A DNA stretch of 28,707 nt from contig CAJUJP010000043.1 in assembly GCA_910586615.1 (NCBI GenBank), positions 1 to 28,707 on the forward strand. Direction: 5' to 3'. Position 1 is the first letter of the stretch. Every line of letters starts with the position of its first letter. Origin of the DNA: an uncultured Lachnospiraceae bacterium. Its GTDB lineage: Bacteria > Bacillota > Clostridia > Lachnospirales > Lachnospiraceae. A model generated the notes under the pieces. That model saw only the letters and a list, made by a program, of their open reading frames with translations. It had not been told where the DNA came from and did not search any database. This document shows positions 15,763-24,148 of this stretch, piece after piece. The position numbers were made by a program, and so were the translations under genes.

Positions 15763-16706
15763 GCTCTGATAAAATATTCCAGCTCAAAAGGATACCCGTC
15801 CTTCTTATTCTGCTCTGAGAGGGTATCTGTTTCGATGATACAGAAATTTTCATCCCGCAATACTTCTTTCATCTCATCTTTCAGCGATGAAAAGTCTGAC
15901 ATATGGGTAGAGATTTTACGGCAGGCGTAGCTGCCTTTTTCCAGAATGATAAATGGTTCCGGGTGGTCGGAGGACGATTGCCCGGAATTATTTTGTATCC
16001 TTGAGAACGCATGATTTTCCGTATGTTTTTTCGGGCTGTCAGCAGCATCAGAAGCAGACCGCGGCTGGGATGTCCCGGTTTGTGCAGGCTGGCTTGCAAC
16101 AGCCTCAGTAATGGTCAGGAACATATAACGGTGATATGCGCCATCTTTATAATCATGCAGGATCCCGGAGGGATAGGATGCCGTGATGCCCTGCTGCTGT
16201 GCAGTGACAAACAGCTTCAGGATATGCTGGCCGTAATATTTGGGCGTATCCATCTCGTCCAGGGGCACGGTGAGCAGACAACGCTCTTCTATGACGCTGT
16301 GGTAGAAGCCGTCGGGCAGCAGGATACCGCTTTTGCTTTCCGGAATTTTGGCCATGCCGGTGACGGAACTGCCTATTTTCTGCAAAGTCTCCTGCAATGC
16401 GGCAAGACAGTTATGTATATCCAGAATCTTCTGCTCGGCCAGAATCTTGCCGTCATAGAGAAGCTTCTGCAGATTGATGGAATTGTTGTCCACGTAATTG
16501 TTCAGGTCCTTTAAAGGAATGCCGAGTCGGATACAGAGGGTGATTGCGTCCAGCAGATAAAGCTGCTCTTCCGTATAATATCTATAGTTCGTCTCTGTGT
16601 TGACAAAGGCCGGTTTTAAGATGCCGATCTGGTCATAGTAGCGCAGTGACTTGATGCTCACATTTTTCAGTTTCGATATCTTTCCGATGGACATATATTG
16701 ACTCAT
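15759..16706 (-). CDS. MerR-family regulator with a GyrI-like effector region
   Basis: Regulator of 315 residues. The N-terminal MerR winged helix (about 4-74) reads MSIGKISKLKNVSIKSLRYYDQIGILKPAFVNTETNYRYYTEEQLYLLDAI, followed by a coiled-coil dimerisation helix (about 85-115). The C-terminal half resembles the multidrug-binding GyrI-like fold (FYHSVIEERCLLTVPLDEMDTPKYYGQHILKLF; later FIILEKGSYACRKISTH). A low-complexity Ser/Gln/Pro-rich stretch of about 50 residues interrupts it. The start has AGGGAG upstream at 8-base spacing. An inverted repeat in its own promoter suggests autoregulation. No transporter target is adjacent; the convergent neighbour is the AAA/nuclease gene. The ligand is probably a hydrophobic or cationic compound, by family only. 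Confidence 0.9.
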   Translation of the reverse strand: MSQYMSIGKISKLKNVSIKSLRYYDQIGILKPAFVNTETNYRYYTEEQLYLLDAITLCIRLGIPLKDLNNYVDNNSINLQKLLYDGKILAEQKILDIHNCLAALQETLQKIGSSVTGMAKIPESKSGILLPDGFYHSVIEERCLLTVPLDEMDTPKYYGQHILKLFVTAQQQGITASYPSGILHDYKDGAYHRYMFLTITEAVASQPAQTGTSQPRSASDAADSPKKHTENHAFSRIQNNSGQSSSDHPEPFIILEKGSYACRKISTHMSDFSSLKDEMKEVLRDENFCIIETDTLSEQNKKDGYPFELEYFIRA

Positions 16707-16752
16707 TCCGGTAAATACTCCCTTGCAGATCTAAAAATATATTCATAAAACT

Positions 16753-16785
16753 ATAACCCGATGTCAGAGTTATACCAAGTCATAT
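16753..16785 (-). promoter_or_regulatory. MerR gene promoter with spacer operator
   Basis: On the minus strand TTGGTA and TATAGT are 17 bases apart, upstream of the MerR gene. An inverted repeat lies between and over them: on the plus strand ATAACCC at 16753-16759 and GAGTTAT at 16767-16773, one mismatch in seven. MerR proteins typically bind a dyad in the promoter spacer, so this is the likely autoregulatory site. Confidence 0.5.
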
Positions 16786-16836
16786 TTTGTCACAACTCAC
16801 CAACAAAAACAACCCCTTTCACAAAACTAGTGTCCA

Positions 16837-16871
16837 TAAAAAATCCGCATACATTATATTGTATGCGGATT
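16837..16871 (-). terminator. Terminator of the phosphorylase transcript
   Basis: Perfect 12-bp stem AATCCGCATACA (16842-16853) / TGTATGCGGATT (16860-16871) with a 6-base loop. Read on the minus strand it is followed by six T. It lies about 280 bases beyond the phosphorylase stop, so the tandem repeats between them are in that gene's 3' UTR. Confidence 0.85.
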
Positions 16872-16908
16872 CTCAAGTTGATAGTCTTTACTTAAAAATA
16901 TAGGTAAG

Positions 16909-17135
16909 AATCAAAACAAAACCAGCTTCTATCCAATACCGTAGTGGTAATCAACAAAAATCAAAGCAAAGCAAGCTCCTATCCAATACCGTAGCGATAA
17001 TCAGCAAGAATCAAAGCAAAACGAGCTTCTATATCAATACCGTAGCGATAATCAACAAGAATCAAAGCAAAGTAAACTCCTATCCAATACCGTAGCGATA
17101 ATCAGCAAGAATCAAAGCGAAAGCGAGATTCTTGC
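16909..17135. repeat. Four and a half tandem copies of a 50-bp repeat
   Basis: Units begin AATCAAARCAAA at 16909, 16959, 17009, 17060 and 17110 (partial). The period is 50, 50, 51 and 50 bases. The most conserved block is CCAATACCGTAGCGATAATC. Copies differ at scattered positions, which argues against assembly duplication. There are no unique spacers. The last partial unit ends in the inverted repeat GCAAGAATC / GATTCTTGC (17105-17113, 17127-17135). Confidence 0.9.
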
Positions 17136-17160
17136 CAACCTAGTCCGAAGGACTAGGTTG
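17136..17160 (-). promoter_or_regulatory. Hairpin overlapping the phosphorylase stop codon
   Basis: Perfect 11-bp inverted repeat CAACCTAGTCC (17136-17146) / GGACTAGGTTG (17150-17160) with a 3-base loop. The stop codon of the phosphorylase gene (17153-17155) is inside it. No T-run follows on the minus strand, so it is more likely a 3'-stabilising structure than a terminator. A second hairpin abuts it at 17105-17135. Confidence 0.6.
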
Positions 17161-19594
17161 TCCCCATGGTTACTACAACGTCATACGCCGCTTTTCCTTT
17201 TTCGTAAGGAACAATGCAGCCATCCAGAACTTTTCCGTCCACGGTGACAGACTTTACGCCTTTTTCCACGTTGTCGGGATTTACGACTTTGATGTTGTAA
17301 GTGCCCTCACGGAATTTACGGGTCAGTTCAAAGTCACCGAATCCCTTCGGTACACAGGGATCGATGCTCAGTCCCTTATGTGTGGGATATACGCCCAGAA
17401 TATGCTGGGATACGTTGACGAAGGTCCATGCCGCCGTACCGGTCAGCCAGCTGTTCTTTGCTTCGCCGTGGAATTTGGCATCTGCGCCGGCAACCATCTG
17501 GGAATACACGTAAGGTTCTGTCCTGTGGATTTCGCTGAATTCTTCCACGTAGGCGGGACAGGTTTTCTGATAGATCTCAAAGGCCCTGTCGCCCCGGCCG
17601 ATGACAGTCTCGGCGATGGAAACCCAGGGATTATTGTGACAGAAGATACCGGCATTCTCCTTGTATCCCGGAGGATAGGAGGAAATTTCGCCCAGCTCAA
17701 GATGATATTTTGTGTAAGCGGGCTGTAAAATCATAACGCCGTATTTGGTGTCCAGTTTTTCTTTAACAGAATCAAGAGCCTTCTCGGCAAGACCTTCTTT
17801 TACGCCGATGCCGGCAAGCGGGCAGAAGCCGTTGGACTCGATATAGATCTGGCCCTCCTCACATTCTTTGGAACCGATTTTTTTGCCGTATGCATCGTAG
17901 GCACGGACAAACCAATCGCCGTCCCAGCCGTCCTTTAATACCGCGTCGTACATTTTCTGTACTTCCCCGCGGGCGCGGTCCGCTTCGGCCTGATCACCTG
18001 TCAACTCACATAATTGAGCATATTCTTCGCCGTATTTCACAAACATGCCGGCAATAAACACGGACTCCGCAACGGGTCCCTCGGAAGGGCCGAAAGTCTG
18101 GAAGGATTCACCAGGCTGTTTGGAGAAGCAGTTCAGATTCAGGCAGTCATTCCAGTCTGCACGCCCGATCAGCGGCAGGTTATGGGGGCCTTTATGGTTT
18201 ACGATGTAATCAAAGGACCGTTTCAGATGGTTCATCAAAGGTTTTGCCACGCTCATGTCGTTGTCAAAGGGCACCTGTTCCGTCAGGATGGATGTGTCGC
18301 CGGTTTCGCGTACATATGCGGAAGTGCCGGCAATGAGCCACAGCGGATCGTCGTTGAAGCCGCTGCCGATATCGGAGTTGCCTTTTTTGGTCAAAGGCTG
18401 GTACTGATGGTATGCGCTGCCGTCCTCAAACTGTGTGGAGGCGATATCAATGATCCGCTGTCTTGCACGGTCGGGGATCAAGTGCACGAAACCAAGAAGA
18501 TCCTGGCAGGAATCCCGGAATCCCATGCCGCGGCCGATGCCGGATTCATAATAGGAAGCGGAACGGGACATGTTGAAGGTCACCATACACTGATACTGAT
18601 TCCAGATGTTTACCATGCGGTCAACTTTATCGTTGGAAGATTTTACGGTATATCTGGACAGCAGATCGTTCCAATATGCATTCAGTGCCGCAAAAGCACG
18701 GTCTACGTCAGCATCGGTCTGGTATTTTGCCAGCATTGCCTCCGCCGGCTTCTTGTTGATGATACCGGGAGCCTCCCATTTTTCCTCTTCGGGATTTTCG
18801 ATGTAGCCCAGCACGAAGACAAAGGTTCTGGCTTCACCGGGATTTAAGGTTACGTTGATCTGGTGGGAAGCGATGGGAGACCAGCCGCTTGCCATGGAGT
18901 TTGCGGCCTGTCCGTTTGCTACCACTTCAGGATCATTCGCACCCCGGTATGCCCCCAGAAAAGCGTCCCGGCTTGTGTCAAATCCGTCCACCGGCGTATT
19001 TACGGAGTAGACTGCATAGTGATTTCTGCGCTCCCTGTACTCTGTTTTATGGTAGATGGTGGAACCGATTACTTCAACCTCACCAGTGCTTAAGTTACGC
19101 TGGAAATTTCTGGAATCATCGTCGGCATTCCAGAGACACCATTCTACATAGGAAAAAAGGGATACGGTCTTAGGTGAGCCGCTTAAGTTGGTCAGTTTCA
19201 CCTGACTGATCTCGCAATTGTCGTCCATGGGGACAAAAGTGAGAACAGATGCTTCCAGGTCATTCTTTTTGCCTGTAAAACGGCTGTAGCCGATGCCGTG
19301 GCGGCATTCGTAGCTGTCAAGCTCTGTCTGCGTGGGTTTCCAGCCCGGATTCCAGACGGTGCCGCCTTCTTTAATATAGAAATATTTGCCGTTGATATCG
19401 GCAGGAATGTCGTTATAGCGGTAGCGGGTCATGCGTAGCAGCTTTGCATCCTTATAAAAAGTGTAACCGCCGCAGGTGTTGGAGATCAACGTAAAGAATT
19501 CGTTGCACCCTAAGTAGTTGATCCACGGTAAAGGGGTTTTGGGGGTGGTGATGACGTACTCGCGGTTTGTGTCGTCGAAATAACCAAATTTCAT
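17153..19594 (-). CDS. Cellobiose phosphorylase-type glycoside hydrolase family 94 enzyme
   Basis: Cytoplasmic phosphorylase of 813 residues, the usual length for cellobiose phosphorylases. It would convert cellobiose and phosphate to glucose 1-phosphate and glucose. GH94 landmarks are visible: a beta-sandwich N-terminal domain beginning MKFGYFDDTNREYVITTPKTP, the FRDSCQDLLGFVHL region (from about 359), GSGFNDDPLWL (411-420) and GRADWNDCLNLNCF (477-490). Asp483 in WND corresponds, from memory, to the catalytic general acid of characterised GH94 enzymes. Start has AAGGAG at 8-base spacing. No signal peptide, so the substrate must be imported intact, fitting the divergent sugar ABC transporter. 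Cellodextrin or laminaribiose phosphorylase activity in the same family cannot be fully excluded. Confidence 0.94.
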   Translation of the reverse strand: MKFGYFDDTNREYVITTPKTPLPWINYLGCNEFFTLISNTCGGYTFYKDAKLLRMTRYRYNDIPADINGKYFYIKEGGTVWNPGWKPTQTELDSYECRHGIGYSRFTGKKNDLEASVLTFVPMDDNCEISQVKLTNLSGSPKTVSLFSYVEWCLWNADDDSRNFQRNLSTGEVEVIGSTIYHKTEYRERRNHYAVYSVNTPVDGFDTSRDAFLGAYRGANDPEVVANGQAANSMASGWSPIASHQINVTLNPGEARTFVFVLGYIENPEEEKWEAPGIINKKPAEAMLAKYQTDADVDRAFAALNAYWNDLLSRYTVKSSNDKVDRMVNIWNQYQCMVTFNMSRSASYYESGIGRGMGFRDSCQDLLGFVHLIPDRARQRIIDIASTQFEDGSAYHQYQPLTKKGNSDIGSGFNDDPLWLIAGTSAYVRETGDTSILTEQVPFDNDMSVAKPLMNHLKRSFDYIVNHKGPHNLPLIGRADWNDCLNLNCFSKQPGESFQTFGPSEGPVAESVFIAGMFVKYGEEYAQLCELTGDQAEADRARGEVQKMYDAVLKDGWDGDWFVRAYDAYGKKIGSKECEEGQIYIESNGFCPLAGIGVKEGLAEKALDSVKEKLDTKYGVMILQPAYTKYHLELGEISSYPPGYKENAGIFCHNNPWVSIAETVIGRGDRAFEIYQKTCPAYVEEFSEIHRTEPYVYSQMVAGADAKFHGEAKNSWLTGTAAWTFVNVSQHILGVYPTHKGLSIDPCVPKGFGDFELTRKFREGTYNIKVVNPDNVEKGVKSVTVDGKVLDGCIVPYEKGKAAYDVVVTMGTT

Positions 19595-19767
19595 AGTACA
19601 TTCTCCTTCTTCTCATAATAAAAAATAAACAAGTGGTGTTTGTGGAAAGCTGTTGCATAGATGACAGGCTCATACATATAAAAAGTTGTTACATTATGGA
19701 AGCTGCTGTATACGAAAACTATTACATGCACGAAGGTTCTTACAATAACGAAAACGAAACGAAACAT

Positions 19768-19783
19768 AGAAAACGATTAAGAA
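19768..19783. promoter_or_regulatory. LacI-type operator candidate 1
   Basis: AGAAAACGATTAAGAA, sharing the core GAAAACGWTTA with two other sites in the same divergent intergenic region. It lies in the predicted phosphorylase 5' UTR. Confidence 0.45.
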
Positions 19784-19916
19784 AAAGTGTGAGACTGCAT
19801 ATTGTGCACGTGCCCGCAGGTGAAAACAGGCTTTTTACCCGTAAATCCATCAGCAGATATCTGTAAAATATCTATGGAAAATATGGCAAAACAGCGCAGA
19901 ATATGAAGTTAAAGCA

Positions 19917-19945
19917 ATTATACAGAATAAAACATGTAATTGCAA
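19917..19945 (-). promoter_or_regulatory. Promoter of the phosphorylase gene
   Basis: On the minus strand TTGCAA (19945-19940), a 17-base spacer and a perfect TATAAT (19922-19917). The predicted start at about 19910 gives an unusually long 5' UTR of about 315 bases before the phosphorylase ATG, containing operator candidate 1. Confidence 0.65.
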
Positions 19946-20025
19946 TCATAATTGCTGCAAAAAAGTTAAGAAAAAGAAAAGGTTGGATTTTACAGATTAC
20001 AGAGAAAGTGAAAAGAAGCTTAATA

Positions 20026-20040
20026 GCGAAAACGTTTACT
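20026..20040. promoter_or_regulatory. LacI/cre-type operator candidate 2
   Basis: GCGAAAACGTTTACT matches the shared GAAAACGWTTA core and also approximates a CcpA cre box except at its left end. It is followed by a separate imperfect palindrome TTACTT/AAGTAA (20036-20053). Located midway between the divergent genes. Confidence 0.5.
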
Positions 20041-20197
20041 TGAGCTTAAGTAAGATTATGAACAAAGTGTGAATTAAATTGTAATAAATGGTTAAAAACA
20101 GCATAAGAAATATGTATAAAATATACAAAAATATATATTATGCCCAAAAAAAACAAATTTTCCCTTGCAAAACTATCAAAAGTGATATAGACTGTAA

Positions 20198-20217
20198 ATA
20201 CGAAAACGATTAAGAAA
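20198..20217. promoter_or_regulatory. LacI-type operator candidate 3, near the lacI-family gene
   Basis: Third copy of the GAAAACGATTAAGAAA motif. It lies just downstream of a weak promoter candidate (TTGCAA 20165-20170, TATAGA 20186-20191, short 15-base spacer), where a bound repressor would block transcription of the regulator gene. Confidence 0.5.
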
Positions 20218-20382
20218 CAAAAAGGCTTGTTGAACGGGATGATCAGAACCGGGATCAGCGCAGGCAGTCAAAGCGGGCAGAAGATCAAGGGCAGACACAA
20301 TATTCAAACATAAAAGACAGGCTTCAAAAGAAAGAACCGTGAAACAGCCGTGAATGTAAGAAGAGACAGGAGCTTACAGTTT

Positions 20383-21411
20383 ATGGTATCAATGAAAGAT
20401 ATTTCGGTGGCGTGCGGCGTTTCCGTTGCAACTGTAAGCAAAGCGTTAAACGACCATGGCGACATCGGAGCAGAGACAAAGAAACGAGTCAGACAGGCAG
20501 CGAAAGAGATGGGATATTTCCCCAATTCTGCAGCGAAAGCATTGAAGACAAACCGTACCCATAATCTGGGAGTGCTTTTTGAGGAAGAAGACCACAGCGG
20601 TCTGACACATGACTATTTTGCATATGTACTGGACAGTCTGAAGAACGCGGCCGAGGAGAAAGGATATGACATTACTTTTATTAACGGGTGCAGAACGAGA
20701 CCGAACAGGATGTCTTATCTGGAACATTGCCGGTACAGAGGATTTGACGGGGTAATCATCGTATGTGTCAATTTCTACGATCCGGAAGTGATGGAGCTTG
20801 CCAGAAGCGATATACCGATGGTGACCATTGATCATCTGTTTAACAATGTATGCGCGGTCATGTCGGATAATGTGAAAGGAATGCATGAGCTTCTGAGGTT
20901 TATATACGACAAGGGACATCGCAAGATCGCATACATACATGGTACGAATTCTTATGAAACCGTTTCGTCGGTTACACAAAGCAGGTTGTCTTCTTTTTAT
21001 AAGACAGCGACAGAACTGGGGCTGGACATTCCGGACGAATACATAAGGCAGGCGGCTTACCGTGACAGTAAGGGCGCATATGCCGAGACAGAAAAACTGC
21101 TGGATTTGAAGAACCGTCCCACCTGTATTCTGTATCCTGATGATTTTGCCTGTTACGGCGGGATCAATGCGATCCGTGAAAGAGGGCTGAGCGTTCCGGA
21201 GGATATTTCGGTGGCCGGGTTTGACGGAATCAGAATTGCAAGACACATAGAACCGAAGCTTACAACTTTGAAACAGGATACGGCACGGCTTGGCAGACAG
21301 GCGGCCGAGAAGGTGATCAGCCTGATCGAACATCCAAAGACAACCCTGATCGAGCAGATCGTTGTGGAAGGTGAAGTGTATGTGGGCGGTTCGGTGGCCG
21401 AATTGCAGTAA
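20383..21411 (+). CDS. LacI-family transcriptional regulator
   Basis: Sugar-responsive repressor of 343 residues. The N-terminal HTH and hinge (about 4-60) read MKDISVACGVSVATVSKALNDHG through SAAKALKTNRTHNLGVLF. A periplasmic-binding-like ligand domain follows, with the usual RGLSVPEDISVAGFDGI signature. The frame is open from GTG 20350, but ATG 20383 lies 10 bases after AGGAG and immediately precedes the HTH, so it is chosen. The gene sits between the divergent phosphorylase gene and the sugar ABC operon. With three similar operator candidates in the intergenic region, it probably controls both. The effector is probably the imported sugar or a derivative of it. Confidence 0.94.
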   Translation: MVSMKDISVACGVSVATVSKALNDHGDIGAETKKRVRQAAKEMGYFPNSAAKALKTNRTHNLGVLFEEEDHSGLTHDYFAYVLDSLKNAAEEKGYDITFINGCRTRPNRMSYLEHCRYRGFDGVIIVCVNFYDPEVMELARSDIPMVTIDHLFNNVCAVMSDNVKGMHELLRFIYDKGHRKIAYIHGTNSYETVSSVTQSRLSSFYKTATELGLDIPDEYIRQAAYRDSKGAYAETEKLLDLKNRPTCILYPDDFACYGGINAIRERGLSVPEDISVAGFDGIRIARHIEPKLTTLKQDTARLGRQAAEKVISLIEHPKTTLIEQIVVEGEVYVGGSVAELQ

Positions 21412-21505
21412 GGCATTTATATCAGTCACACTGGTATTTCAATAAATGCAAAGTTAAAGTAACTGATAGTAATATCAAAAAATCTCAAAGGGAGGAAAAT
21501 TATCT

Positions 21506-22925
21506 ATGAAGAAAAAGTTACTTAGCGTAGTTCTTTCAACAGCTATGCTTGCAAGCGTACTTGCAGGTTGTGGCGGCAACGATGGGGGGGGCAGCTCCGT
21601 CAACAGATGCTCCTGCAGCAGACGCAGCTCCGGCTGAGGATGCAGCACCTGCAGAAGATGCGGCTCCGGCTGATGATGCAGCGGCAGCAGACAGTGCAGC
21701 TTCAGGCGACAAGTTCTACATCTACTCCTGGAACACAGAGGTACAGGAAAGACTGGCATATGTATTTGAAGCTAACCCTGGCATGGAAGAGAGAATCGAG
21801 TATGTAAACATCGGTGACTCCGCTATTTACCAGGAGAGAATCGACCAGTTGTTACAGGCTCCTGATGCAGCAGACTATCCTGATATGATCGCTTTCGAGG
21901 CAGCGTATATCATGAAGTATACGAACTCTGACCAGACACTGGCAGTTACAGATCTTGGTATCACAGATGCAGATCTTGCCGAGATGTATCCTTACACCAT
22001 CGACGTTGCAACCGACAAGAGAAACGGCACTTTGAAGGGTCTTTCCTGGCAGGCATGTCCCGGTGCATTTATGTACAGAACAGACCTTGCTGAGAGCTTA
22101 CTGGGTGTAAAGACTCCTGAAGAAATGCAGGCAAAGATCAGCACATGGGATGATTTCGTAGCTACAGCACATGAGATCAAAGATAAATCCGGCGATGCAA
22201 CAAGAATTCTTTCTTCCAATGGTGATATCGCGGAAGTATTCCGTTCCAACATGGAGAATCCTTGGGTAGATGCTAACGGCGTATTCCGTATGGATCCGAT
22301 CATGGAGCAGTATATGGAACTTTGCAAGACATTTGAGCAGGAAGACCTGACACAGAAGACAACCACATGGTCTGATGAATGGAACGCTGGTCCTTCCACA
22401 GACGCTGTATTCGGTTACTTCGGATGTACATGGTTCCTTCACTGGACAATCAAAGCTAACTGCGGCGGCTCTGCAGTAGGCGAAGGTACATATGGTCTTT
22501 GGAACATGTGCCAGGGCCCGATGCCTTACTACTGGGGTGGTACATGGTTAGGTGCAACAGCAGGATGTTCTGATACAGCACTTGCAGGACAGATCATGAA
22601 GAGCCTGTGCTGCGATACAGAGATCATGACAAAGATGTCTTCCGAGACTCTGGACTATGTAAACAACAAGACCGCTATGCAGACACTTTCTGACGAAGGA
22701 AAGGGCGCATATGACTTCCTGGGCGGACAGGACTTTATCGCAGTATTCTCTCCTCTGGCAGATAACGTAGACGTATCTTTCATGAGTGCATATGATAAGA
22801 CAATCGGTGACCTTCTTGGAACACAGAATACAGAGTACTCTCTTGGCAACAAGGATAAAGAGACAGCTATTGCAGACTTCAAGGCAGCAGTTGCAGAAGC
22901 ATATCCTTCCTTGACAATCGAGTAA
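21506..22925 (+). CDS. Sugar ABC transporter substrate-binding lipoprotein, frameshifted at G8
   Basis: Extracellular solute-binding protein, family 1 (CUT1). The signal peptide starts at ATG 21506 behind GGGAGG and reads MKKKLLSVVLSTAMLASVLAGC, with lipobox Cys22. After Asn-Asp the frame meets a run of eight G (21584-21591). Staying in frame gives an early stop at about 21639, whereas the mature protein continues in the other frame through an Ala/Asp/Pro-rich linker to GDKFYIYSWNTEVQERLAYVF and on to 22925. Nine G (or six) would restore one ORF of about 473 residues. The mature domain is intact, with about 440 residues of ligand-binding fold and high-expression-type codon use. It may be a sequencing error or slippage-based on/off switching. 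The cellobiose/beta-glucoside substrate is inferred from the neighbouring phosphorylase. Confidence 0.85.
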
Positions 22926-22957
22926 GCAATCATAATGAAACAATAGAAATAATTATT

Positions 22958-22983
22958 CTGTACCGGCTTACGGGCCGGTACAG
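22958..22983 (+). promoter_or_regulatory. Intercistronic hairpin after the binding-protein gene
   Basis: Perfect 10-bp stem CTGTACCGGC (22958-22967) / GCCGGTACAG (22974-22983), 6-base loop, no T-run. It is positioned to protect the binding-protein mRNA and lower read-through to the permeases. Two more structures follow: an 11-bp inverted repeat with one mismatch (23012-23022 / 23068-23078) and CTGCCGG (23091-23097) / CCGGCAG (23103-23109). Confidence 0.7.
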
Positions 22984-23135
22984 ATATTGTTAAAAACATT
23001 TGAAGCAAAAGGGCCGCGACACGGATATTTGAGAGCGTTCCTGTAAAAAGAGAGTTGTCAAATGCCTGTGGCGCGGCCAAGGGCAATGGACTGCCGGCCA
23101 TTCCGGCAGAAAATAAAGAAGAAGGATGTGGTGAG

Positions 23136-24146
23136 ATGGCAAAGAGTAACAGTAAAAAGCATAAGACAGTGGAATACGGCCGTTATGGATATTACTTCAT
23201 TGCTCCTTTCTTTATTGTATTCGCAATCTTCCAGTTGTGGCCTCTGATTTATACGCTGGGTCTGGCGTTCTGTGAGAATTATACGGATACAATGTGGAAC
23301 GTGGAGGTTGGTCCTACTTTTAACGGTCTTGAAAACTTTACTACGATTTTTGTGGGCAGTGACGGCTCACTGTTTGATACTTATACATTCCGTGCGTTGG
23401 GAAATACGCTGATCATGTGGCTGATGAACTTCCTGCCGCAGATCTTGCTGGCACTGCTTCTGGCAGTGTGGTTTACGGATACCAGGGTTAAGATCAAAGC
23501 GCAGGGTGCATACAAGATTCTTGTGTTTATGCCTAATATTATTACTGCAGCTACGATTTCCGTATTGTTTTATAAGCTGTTTGACTATCCGAACGGCCCG
23601 ATCAATCAGTTTCTGGTGAATGCAGGAATCTGGGATAAACCATATCAGTTCCTGAATACAAAGTGGGCGACGAGGAGCATTATCTCCTTTATCAACTTCT
23701 GGATGTGGTATGGTAATACGATGATTGTTTTAACGGCAGGTGTGCTGGGTATCAGTCCCTCCCTGTTTGAGGCGGCCAGAGTGGACGGCGCTACGAGTTG
23801 GCAGATTTTTAAGAGTGTGACGTTACCGCTGCTTCGTCCGATTCTTCTTTTCTCGTTAGTAAACTCTGCGATCGGTGGTCTGCAGATGTTCGATATTCCG
23901 AAGCTGTTGACGACCAGCGGATACGGAGATCCGGATTATACGACAAGAACGATGACGATGTACATACGAGAACTGGCCTTCAGTGGTGCAAGACAGATGG
24001 GTAAGGCATCAGCCGTTTCCCTTGTATTGTTTGTAGTAACATTATTTTTCTCACTTGTCCTGTTCTATATCATGAGGGATAAGGATGCGATCAGAGAGAA
24101 GAAAGCCATCAAGGCGGCAGAGAAAGCAAGAAAGGGGGCTAACTGA
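23136..24146 (+). CDS. Sugar ABC transporter permease (MalF/UgpA-type)
   Basis: Integral membrane subunit of 336 residues with six predicted hydrophobic segments, the first at YYFIAPFFIVFAIFQLWPLIYTLGL. The cytoplasmic EAA loop that docks the ATPase is EAARVDGATSWQIFKSVTLPLLRPI. The open frame extends to 23055, but ATG 23136 follows AAGGA at 9-base spacing and gives a normal N-terminus (MAKSNSKKHKTVEYGRYGYYF). The stop is two bases before the next permease ATG, so the two are co-translated. With the upstream lipoprotein and the downstream permease it forms a CUT1 importer. No ATPase gene is in the operon. Confidence 0.94.
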   Translation: MAKSNSKKHKTVEYGRYGYYFIAPFFIVFAIFQLWPLIYTLGLAFCENYTDTMWNVEVGPTFNGLENFTTIFVGSDGSLFDTYTFRALGNTLIMWLMNFLPQILLALLLAVWFTDTRVKIKAQGAYKILVFMPNIITAATISVLFYKLFDYPNGPINQFLVNAGIWDKPYQFLNTKWATRSIISFINFWMWYGNTMIVLTAGVLGISPSLFEAARVDGATSWQIFKSVTLPLLRPILLFSLVNSAIGGLQMFDIPKLLTTSGYGDPDYTTRTMTMYIRELAFSGARQMGKASAVSLVLFVVTLFFSLVLFYIMRDKDAIREKKAIKAAEKARKGAN

Positions 24147-24148
24147 TT

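Noticed and set aside
16909..17135. Possible CRISPR array
   Set aside because: The 50-base units are contiguous and similar over their whole length, with no unique spacers and no cas genes nearby.
18014..18847. Long plus-strand frame of 277 codons inside the phosphorylase gene
   Set aside because: It is antisense to a clearly conserved GH94 enzyme and its peptide has no recognisable domain.
19633..19866. 77-codon plus-strand frame in the divergent control region
   Set aside because: No good ribosome binding site, odd composition, and it overlaps operator and promoter signals for the phosphorylase.
20446..21429. Minus-strand frame of 327 codons over the LacI-family gene
   Set aside because: Antisense shadow of an intact LacI regulator; the peptide is Arg/Cys/His-rich and lacks a ribosome binding site.
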